Shown here: positions 57,559-64,000 of the stretch, piece after piece
How positions within the stretch are numbered: position 1 is the first letter of the stretch
How the letters are laid out: each line of letters begins with the position of its first letter
Assembly: GCF_021245725.1 (NCBI RefSeq)
Contig: NZ_JAJGSX010000001.1
Coordinates: 744,001 to 808,000, forward strand
DNA length: 64,000 nucleotides
Origin: Pseudonocardia sp. TRM90224
Lineage (GTDB): Bacteria > Actinomycetota > Actinomycetes > Mycobacteriales > Pseudonocardiaceae
Reading direction: 5' to 3'
The notes under the pieces: model-generated
What the model saw: only the letters and a program-made list of their open reading frames with translations
What the model was told of the DNA's origin: nothing
Database searches by the model: none
Made by a program: the position numbers and the translations under genes

Positions 57559-57660
57559 CCCCACGCCACGGGATTCCCGGCAGGCGTATCAGAGAGACCT
57601 CGGCTTTGCTCTCTTGTCGGCAGCGATTTCGCCGGTCGGGGGGAGCAGGGTGGTGACGAG

Positions 57661-60195
57661 GTGCTGGTCGCAACGCAGCCGCCGTTCGTGGGTCGAGCCG
57701 CCGAGCTGAGCTTCCTCGCCCGGTCGCTCTCGCACATCAGGCCGGGGGTCGTGGTCGTCGAGGGCGAGGCCGGGATCGGCAAGACCCGGCTGGTCACGGA
57801 GGCGCTGGACCGCCAGGGGCCGGGGCTGCGGGTGGTGCGGGCGGCCGGCGATCCGGCGCATGACGGGATCGTCGCCCGCTTGTCGGGCAGCTCCGCCGCG
57901 GATCGGCGCCGCGCCGGCGCGGTGTTCGACCGGATGGTGTGCACCGGGCCCGCGACCGTTGTGGTCGAGGACGTGCGGTGGACGGAGCCGGGGTGGCTCG
58001 ACGCGATCCCCGCGCTGGTGGAGCGGGTGGAGCGGCGGCCCATCCGGCTGCTGCTCACCACCCGGCCGAGCGTGCGGGGGCCGGCCGCCGAGCGGGTGTT
58101 GGCGCTGGTGGAGGGCGAGCGGCTGGCCGTCGGCGGGCTCGGCATGGAGGAAACCGCTCAGCTGGCCCGGGCCGTGGCACCGCCGATCGCGATGGTGCCG
58201 AGCGACCTGGCCGAGCGGACCGGTGGCAACCCGGCGCTGACGATCGCGCTGGCCGCCGCGCCGGGTGGGCAGATGCCGCGCCGCATCTCCGCCGTGCTGA
58301 TCGGGCAGCTGGAGCCGCTGCCTCGGGCGACCGTCGAAGCCTTGCGCGTGGCGTCGGTGCTCGGCCGCTCGTTCGCCGTGTCCGACCTGGCCGCGCTGCT
58401 CGGCCGGCCCGCCGCGTGGCTCGTGCCCGTGCTCGACCCGGCCCTGCGCGCCGGGATGCTCGTCGACGACGGCCGCCGGTTGGGGTTCCGACCAGGCCTG
58501 TTGCAAGAGGCGATCTACGTCGACATCCCGCCCGCGATGCGCGCGGCGCTGCACGCCGACGCCGGCCGGGTGCTGGCGGCGGCGGGCGCGTCGGCCGCCA
58601 CTGTCGTGCACCACCTCGCCGAGAGCACCGGTCCCGATGTGGATCCGCTGCCGCGGCAGCTGCGGTCCACCGCGCTCGACGTGCTGCCGCAAGCGCCCGC
58701 GGTGGCGGTCGACCTGCTCCGCTGCGCGTCCAGGCTCGCGACGGCTGCCGACCGCGACACCGCGCTGAGCGCGCTCGCCGCGGCGCACCTGCGTTCCGGC
58801 GCCGCCCAGGAGGCGGAGCGGATGGCCCGTGAGGTGCTCGCGCGACCGCACGAGTTGCCGGCCGGGGGCGCGATGGTGACGCTCGTCGAGGCGCTGCAGG
58901 TGCAGGACCGCATGGCCGAGGCGGCCGTCGAATGCGCCGTGTTCCTCGCCGAGCACGAGCTGCGCCCGGCCGTCCGGGCCCGGTTGCGCGCCGAGCGGGC
59001 CAAGGCGCTGGTGCTCGGCCGCGACTCGACCGCCGCAGCGGCGGAAGCTGCGGGAACGGGAACGCAGGATCCGACCGCGCTCTGCCTCTCGCGTGCCGTG
59101 CTCGCGCTCGTCGCGAGCGGGCGCGGGCGCACCCGGCTGGCGCTCGACCTCGGTGGCGACGCCGTGCGGCGCGGGTTGCGGATCGACGGGCCGAGCGCGG
59201 CGGCGTTCGCGAGGTACGCCCATGCCGTGGCGCTGCTGCGTGCCGATCGCGTCGCGGACGCCTTCCAAGAGATCACCGCCGGGTCGGCCGCTGCCGACCC
59301 GCTGACCGTCGACCGGTTCCGGCAGCTCAGAGCCGTGTTGCTGTACCGGACGGGACGGTGGGACGAGCTGCCGGCACAACCAGGCGAACCGGTGGAGCGG
59401 ATGGTTGCCGCGCTGGTCGAACTGCACCACAACGACCTCGACCGAGCCGACGCGCTGCTCGCCACCGGGATGCCCGACGCGTTCTGGGCCGCGTACGCCC
59501 GCGGGCGGTGCGCGGAGGCCCGTGGCCGGCTCCACCTCGCGCTCGACGAGCTGCGGCGGGCCTGGGCCGTCTCGACGCGGCAGGACGGTGTGGCCGACTA
59601 CGCGGTGACCGGCCCCGACCTGGTCCGGATGCTGGTCGCGGCGGGCCGTCGCACCGACGCGGTCGCCGTCGCCGCGCAGGTCGCCGAGATCGCCGAGCGC
59701 GGCACCGGGCCCGGCGCGCAGGCGGCGGCGCTGCGCTGCGCGACCTTGCTGGGCGACCCGGACGCCGCGACGCGGCTGGTCGAGCTGCTCCCGGAGCTGC
59801 CCTTCCCGCACATGTCCGCGGTCGCCCGGGAGGAAGCCGCCGCAGTGCTCACCATCGGGCAGGTGGAGCAGCTGCAATCGGCCCGCGACAGGTTCCGCGA
59901 GCTCGGCGCACAGCGCGACCTCGCCAGGGTCGAGGCGACGCTGCGCGGGTTGGGGGTGCGCGGTGGCGCGCGCGGGAAACAGACGGCCGCCGCGCGCGGC
60001 TGGGCGAGCCTGACCCGCGCCGAGCTGCAGGTCGTCCGGCTCGCGACCCAGGGCATGACCAACCGTGAGATCGCCGAGCAGCTGTACGTCTCGCCGCGAA
60101 CCGTCGAGACCCACCTGACGCACGTATTCGCGAAGCTCGACCTCTCCGGGCGGCCCGAGCTGCGTGCTGCTGCTGCCTCCCATCGGATGGTCTGA
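57661..60195 (+). CDS. Large ATP-binding LuxR-family regulator (LAL type)
   Basis: An 844-residue regulator. The N-terminal ATPase domain follows PPFVGRAAELSFL with Walker A GEAGIGKT (35-42) and Walker B ATVVVEDVRWTEPGW. A long middle region of TPR-like helices follows (LSALAAAHLRSGAAQEAERMAREVLA). The C-terminal LuxR HTH is SLTRAELQVVRLATQGMTNREIAEQLYVSPRTVETHLTHVFAKLDLSGR. LAL proteins are ATP-dependent activators, often of antibiotic or sugar pathways. GTG at 57661 is the only acceptable start near the family motif; its ribosome site is weak (GGGGGAGC 14 bases upstream). It precedes the two peptidase genes and could control them. Confidence 0.9.
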   Translation: MLVATQPPFVGRAAELSFLARSLSHIRPGVVVVEGEAGIGKTRLVTEALDRQGPGLRVVRAAGDPAHDGIVARLSGSSAADRRRAGAVFDRMVCTGPATVVVEDVRWTEPGWLDAIPALVERVERRPIRLLLTTRPSVRGPAAERVLALVEGERLAVGGLGMEETAQLARAVAPPIAMVPSDLAERTGGNPALTIALAAAPGGQMPRRISAVLIGQLEPLPRATVEALRVASVLGRSFAVSDLAALLGRPAAWLVPVLDPALRAGMLVDDGRRLGFRPGLLQEAIYVDIPPAMRAALHADAGRVLAAAGASAATVVHHLAESTGPDVDPLPRQLRSTALDVLPQAPAVAVDLLRCASRLATAADRDTALSALAAAHLRSGAAQEAERMAREVLARPHELPAGGAMVTLVEALQVQDRMAEAAVECAVFLAEHELRPAVRARLRAERAKALVLGRDSTAAAAEAAGTGTQDPTALCLSRAVLALVASGRGRTRLALDLGGDAVRRGLRIDGPSAAAFARYAHAVALLRADRVADAFQEITAGSAAADPLTVDRFRQLRAVLLYRTGRWDELPAQPGEPVERMVAALVELHHNDLDRADALLATGMPDAFWAAYARGRCAEARGRLHLALDELRRAWAVSTRQDGVADYAVTGPDLVRMLVAAGRRTDAVAVAAQVAEIAERGTGPGAQAAALRCATLLGDPDAATRLVELLPELPFPHMSAVAREEAAAVLTIGQVEQLQSARDRFRELGAQRDLARVEATLRGLGVRGGARGKQTAAARGWASLTRAELQVVRLATQGMTNREIAEQLYVSPRTVETHLTHVFAKLDLSGRPELRAAAASHRMV

Positions 60196-60278
60196 GCGCC
60201 GCGTACGGGGGTTTGCCGGATGTTTCGGCCGCCCGTCGCGACGAGCATCAACAGCCCCGTTCGACTGGAGGTTGTGCG

Positions 60279-62150
60279 ATGGCCCCGACGGCGTTCTTCG
60301 ACATCGGCGACACGCTCGGCGCGGTGCGGCTGACCGCCGCGGGCACCGGGATCGCGGACATCGTGCCGTTCCCCGGCGTCGTCGACGTGCTGCGCGAGCT
60401 GCGCGACGGCGGTGTGCGGATGGGCATCCTGTCCAACCGCGGCTCGATCCCCGCGGCCGACGTCGAGGCCGCGCTGGACGCCGCCGGGCTGCTGACGTTC
60501 TTCGACCCGGCGCTCATCGTCTACGGCCGCAAGGACAACGTGCAGGTCTTCGAGTCGGCGGCCGCGCTCGTCGCCCAGCCTCGCGACCTGCTGTTCGTCG
60601 GCGAGGACGCGAACGAACGGTGGTTCGCCCGCGCCGCCGACTTCCGCGTCTGCCCGCACCCGCGGCTCGCGCCGCGGATGCTGCTCGGCCGCCGCTCGCC
60701 GTTGCGGTTCCTGCGGATCCGGGTCCCGATCGAAGGTGCCGACTGGCGCGCCCGGTTGCGCGGCTTCCCGATCGTGCCGCTGCACGCCGGGTCCGGCTCG
60801 GAGCTGTACGCGATCGGCGACAACGCCACGGCGCTCGAACTCGACGATCTCGGGCTGTGGGTCGACCGGCTCGGTGCCGACGGTGAACCGGACACGAGCG
60901 AGCTGTACCTGCTGCGCGACGACGGGCGCACCGACGCCGTCGCAACCGCGCTCGACGGTGGCCCCGCCGGCGGTGGCGCCGCGGCGCTCTTCGCAGACGA
61001 CAGCGCGGCACGGCGAGTGCTCGCATCGACGCGGGAAGGCCTGTACATCGCCCTGCCCGCAGGCCGTTCGGTCGAGTCCCTGCACGTCGGGAGCGCGCGG
61101 CACGGCCACAACCTCAAGCTGGCACCCGTACCGGCGCTGCTCGACGCGCCGGCCGCCGACGGCCTGCGCGCCGCCGATGCCGAGTTCAGCGCCGCGGCGC
61201 TGACCGCGGCGGAGATCCTCGTCGTCCGGCGCGAGGTGTCGGCGACCCGGGTCGCCCGCGAGGTGGGCCGCTACAGCGGGTCGAGGGCGCTGCGCACGGG
61301 CACCACGCTGCGCAGCCGGCACATCGATCATCCCGACAACGCGGTTGCGGTCGACGCGCTCGTCGCCGATCTGACCGCGATGGGGCTGGCGGTGCGGCGG
61401 CACCGGTTCACCCACGGCGGCCGCTCGTTCCACAACGTGGAGGCGGTGTCGGCGGGGTCCGGACCGTCCGGTGCGGTGCTCGTCACCGCCCACCTCGACT
61501 CGACGGCGGCGCGTGCCGCCGGGTACCGCGCGGCGATCGACCCCGCGCCCGGCGCCGACGACGACGCCAGCGGGATCGCGGCGGTGCTGACCGCGGCGCG
61601 TGGGGTGCTCGCGCTCGACACCGCGATCGGCACGCCGCGGCGCGAGATCCGGTTCGTGCTGTTCAACGCGGAGGAACAAGGGCTGGTCGGCAGCCGTGCC
61701 TACGCGCGCGACGAGGCTGCGCGGGCCGCGGCCATCACCGCGGTGCTGCAGATGGACATGATCGGGCACGACGCCGCCCCGGGCAGGGCGTTCGAGCTGC
61801 ACGCGGGCTTCACGCCGTCGGCCGTCGTGCAGAAGCGGTCGGTGGCGCTGGCCGAGCTGGTCGCGACGGTCGTACCGCGGGTGTCGACGCTGCCCGGGCC
61901 GCAGATCTACCCGGGCAACGGCGCCCCCGATCCCGCCGAGCAGCGCAGCGACCACTTCAGCTTCCAGCTGCACGGCTACGCCGCCTGCCTGGCGTCGGAG
62001 GACTTCTTCGCCGGTCCGGCACCCACGTCCCCCGCCCCGGACGCCAACCCGAACTACCACCTGCCGACCGACACGACCGTCAGCGCCACCTACGCGCGAG
62101 ACATCACCCGGGCCGTCACCGCAGCCGCATGGCTTTGCGGCACCCGCTGA
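60279..62150 (+). CDS. HAD-like domain fused to M28 metallopeptidase
   Basis: A 623-residue protein. Residues 1-140 are a HAD-type hydrolase domain: motif I AFFDIGDTLG (Asp8, Asp11), motif II ILSNRGS, and FVGEDANERWFARAADF as motif III/IV. A spacer of about 240 residues follows. Residues 360-620 are an M28 di-zinc aminopeptidase: His405 (VTAHLDST), the GADDDASG Asp ligands, NAEEQGLVGS (Glu pair), QMDMIGHD, and the last His in NYHLPTDT. All zinc ligands are present. No signal peptide is seen. ATG at 60279 has GGAGG 7 bases upstream. It lies 12 bases before the next peptidase gene, so the two are an operon. Confidence 0.85.
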   Translation: MAPTAFFDIGDTLGAVRLTAAGTGIADIVPFPGVVDVLRELRDGGVRMGILSNRGSIPAADVEAALDAAGLLTFFDPALIVYGRKDNVQVFESAAALVAQPRDLLFVGEDANERWFARAADFRVCPHPRLAPRMLLGRRSPLRFLRIRVPIEGADWRARLRGFPIVPLHAGSGSELYAIGDNATALELDDLGLWVDRLGADGEPDTSELYLLRDDGRTDAVATALDGGPAGGGAAALFADDSAARRVLASTREGLYIALPAGRSVESLHVGSARHGHNLKLAPVPALLDAPAADGLRAADAEFSAAALTAAEILVVRREVSATRVAREVGRYSGSRALRTGTTLRSRHIDHPDNAVAVDALVADLTAMGLAVRRHRFTHGGRSFHNVEAVSAGSGPSGAVLVTAHLDSTAARAAGYRAAIDPAPGADDDASGIAAVLTAARGVLALDTAIGTPRREIRFVLFNAEEQGLVGSRAYARDEAARAAAITAVLQMDMIGHDAAPGRAFELHAGFTPSAVVQKRSVALAELVATVVPRVSTLPGPQIYPGNGAPDPAEQRSDHFSFQLHGYAACLASEDFFAGPAPTSPAPDANPNYHLPTDTTVSATYARDITRAVTAAAWLCGTR

Positions 62151-62162
62151 GGAGGAGCAACG

Positions 62163-64000
62163 ATGCCGTTCGAGATCACCGACAACGTCAACGTCGACCG
62201 GGACGACGCCGGCCGGGTACTCACGCTGGAGCACCTCGCCCAACCCGTCGTCGCGACGTCGCCGATCGCTCCGCAAGAGGCGTTCGACGCGCAGGCGCGC
62301 GGGGTGCAGGCCGTGCCGGCCGCAACACCGCAGGCGCTCGCCGAGCAGTACCTGCGCGAGGTGGCACCGGTCTACGCGATCGAGGACGCGATGCTGCCTG
62401 GCGACGCCGGCAACCAGTTCGCCGGCAACGGCCACGCGGCGGGTCCGTCTAGCGACGGCAAGCTCGAGCTCGTCGACGAGAAGGAGATCATGGGCACCAC
62501 CACGGTGTCCTACCAGCAGGTGCTGGACGGGCTGCCGGTCTGGGAGGCCGGGGTGAGCGTCACGATCCAGGACGCCCCGCTGCGCGTCACCGCGTCGCAG
62601 AGCTCGGTGCACTCCGGCGTCGGGGTGACGACCGACGGGCTGGCCGACGCGACCGTCACAGCGGAGTCGTTGCGCACAGCGCTCGGGCTCAAGCGCGGGG
62701 CCGACAAGCCCGACGTCACCAGCACCCGCCGGCTGATCTACGCGCTCGACATCGCGAAGCGGTTCGATCCCGAGGCCGAGGGCGGGACGACCGACGAGGC
62801 GCTGCAGTCTGCGCCGCCGACCCTGCCGCTGCCCGCCCTGCCCGCGCAGCTGAACGACGGCCAGCACTACGTCGTCACCGAGGTGCTCTTCACATTGGCG
62901 CCGACGGGCGACGGACCGGTGCACTGGCGGGCGTTCGTCGAGGAGTCCACCGGCGCGGTGGTCTACCTGCGGGCGTTCACGGCGTGCGCGACCGGGATGA
63001 TCTTCCGCACGGACCCGGTGACCGCGGGCACCACCGTCGCGCCGACAGCCGCCGCGGCCCAGCTCAACCCGCTGCGGTCCACGGTCCCGCTGCAGGGGCT
63101 CGCCACCGCGAACCCGCAAGCCCTCAGCGGGTCGTTCATCCGGATCGTCGACCAGGTTGCGCCTGTCGCCGCGCCTCCGACCACCCCGAACCCGCCGGCC
63201 AGCTTCTTCTACGACGCGCCGGCCCGCGAGTTCGCCGCCGTCAACGCCTACCACCACTGCGACTGGCTGTTCCGCCACATGCAGGGCATGGGCTTCAACC
63301 TCGCCACCTACTTCGACGGCACGACCTTCCCGGTGCCCGTCGACGCCGTCGCGTTCAACGACCAGGTCAACGCCCGCGCGCCCGGCAACGCGACGGGCAC
63401 CGGCTCCGGCGGGTTCCAGTTCGGGCTGGCCGGCTCGCCGTTCCCGGCGGTCAGCATCGCCGCCGACCTGCGGGTCGTGCTGCACGAGTTCGGCCACACG
63501 CTGCTGTGGGACAGCGTGCATTCGCCCAACTTCGGCTTCGCGCACAGCGCGGGCGACAGCCTCGCCGCGGTGCTGCTCGACCCGGAGTCGTCGCTGCGGA
63601 CGAACGCGACCCGCCGGTTCGAGACGTTCCCGTGGATCCTGCCCAACCGCAACCACGGCCGGGCCGTCGCCGACGGGTGGGGCTGGGGCGGGGCGAACGA
63701 CGTCGGCGGCTACAACTCCGAGCAGATCCTCTCGACGACGATGTTCCGGCTGTACCGCTCGCTCGGCGGCGACTCGACGAGCCTCACCCGCCGCCGCACG
63801 GCCGCGCGCCAGACCGCGTACCTGATCTTCCGCGGCATCGGGCTGCTGGCCACCAACCCGGTGACGCCCTCACCGAAGCCGAACGTCTTCGCCACCTCGC
63901 TCGCCAACGCCGACATCGGCACCATGAACTTCGAAGGCCACCGCGGCGGCGCCTTCCACAAGGTGATCCGCTGGGCGTTCGAGAAGCAGGGCCTGTTCCA
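62163..64000 (+). CDS. Fungalysin/thermolysin-like metallopeptidase (3' end outside window)
   Basis: The first 612 codons of a gene running off the window. The N-terminal part includes an FTP-like propeptide segment (YQQVLDGLPVWEAGVSVTIQDAPLRVTASQSSVHSG). The catalytic zinc motif is His441-Glu-Phe-Gly-His445 (VVLHEFGHTLLWD), with FGFAHSAGDSLAAVLLDPES in the place where the third ligand of gluzincins sits. FAAVNAYHHCDWLFRHMQGMGF before it is typical of M36-like enzymes. There is no Sec signal at the N-terminus (MPFEITDNVNVDRDD), which is odd for this class. The ribosome site GAGGAGGAG precedes the ATG. Co-transcribed with the HAD-M28 gene. Confidence 0.8.
   Translation, partial: MPFEITDNVNVDRDDAGRVLTLEHLAQPVVATSPIAPQEAFDAQARGVQAVPAATPQALAEQYLREVAPVYAIEDAMLPGDAGNQFAGNGHAAGPSSDGKLELVDEKEIMGTTTVSYQQVLDGLPVWEAGVSVTIQDAPLRVTASQSSVHSGVGVTTDGLADATVTAESLRTALGLKRGADKPDVTSTRRLIYALDIAKRFDPEAEGGTTDEALQSAPPTLPLPALPAQLNDGQHYVVTEVLFTLAPTGDGPVHWRAFVEESTGAVVYLRAFTACATGMIFRTDPVTAGTTVAPTAAAAQLNPLRSTVPLQGLATANPQALSGSFIRIVDQVAPVAAPPTTPNPPASFFYDAPAREFAAVNAYHHCDWLFRHMQGMGFNLATYFDGTTFPVPVDAVAFNDQVNARAPGNATGTGSGGFQFGLAGSPFPAVSIAADLRVVLHEFGHTLLWDSVHSPNFGFAHSAGDSLAAVLLDPESSLRTNATRRFETFPWILPNRNHGRAVADGWGWGGANDVGGYNSEQILSTTMFRLYRSLGGDSTSLTRRRTAARQTAYLIFRGIGLLATNPVTPSPKPNVFATSLANADIGTMNFEGHRGGAFHKVIRWAFEKQGLF

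Noticed and set aside
59598..63656. A 1352-codon open frame on the minus strand
   Set aside because: It covers three well-supported plus-strand genes (LAL, HAD-M28, M36-like) and has only Arg/Gly/Val-rich composition.

Overview
The window is high-GC, densely coded chromosomal DNA of an actinomycete. Supporting signs are many GTG starts, ATGA/GTGA stop-start overlaps, actinobacterial gene families, an actinobacterial leuA leader peptide and an ask-asd pair with an internal beta-subunit start. A Pseudonocardiaceae-type organism (for example Pseudonocardia) is my inference. No phage, IS element, CRISPR array or rRNA was seen; one tRNA, tRNA-Pro(CGG), is present.

Layout. 1-2760: end of topA, a YqeY-family gene, a membrane-anchored metallophosphoesterase and tRNA-Pro. 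2811-3001: intergenic DNA with a fragment of an ABC-exporter C-terminus. 3002-11849: small accessory genes, namely a secreted protein, a TetR/serine hydrolase/HTH operon, an ECF sigma factor with a SnoaL domain, a methyltransferase, a thioesterase, a glyoxalase-fold protein, a DUF1707 protein, a CDF metal exporter behind a metal-operator-like palindrome, YnfA and a TSUP exporter. 11918-14378: a lipoprotein and two membrane proteins in one coupled operon. 14432-18185: an S9 peptidase, a Cys-rich 70-residue peptide, Ohr with an OhrR-like operator, and an ACT-GNAT fusion. 18223-23967: a carbohydrate ABC importer with its ATPase, binding protein, two permeases, LacI regulator and a LacI-type operator. 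24083-32419: two tandem giant proteins with the order trypsin-like protease, STAND NTPase, membrane helix, beta-propeller. 32485-37473: lipoprotein, MFS, membrane-anchored EEP hydrolase, NmrA-like reductase and TetR. 37560-42443: asd, ask, a small membrane protein, and leuA with its leader.

42526-57365 is the most striking block. It holds three DUF4132-family paralogs (one lacking the DUF4132 core), then a MoxR-type AAA+ ATPase, a DUF5682 protein, a VWA protein and a SWIM zinc-finger protein. The last four are arranged as in the Escherichia coli yehL-yehM-yehP-yehQ cluster, and DUF4132 corresponds to E. coli molR/yehI. Start-stop overlaps link the second full DUF4132 gene through to the VWA gene, so a multi-protein NTP-driven machine is the likely product; its biochemical role is unknown.

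57661-64000: a large ATP-binding LuxR regulator, a HAD-M28 fusion and a fungalysin-like metallopeptidase that runs off the end.

A second theme is dispersed hairpin repeats. Family A (about 70 bp, outer stem AACTTCCCCACCGTTTTG) occurs five times, family B (59 bp) twice, and one perfect 21-bp hairpin occurs once. They sit mainly at ends of convergent genes, but one family A copy forms the first codons of a membrane-protein gene.
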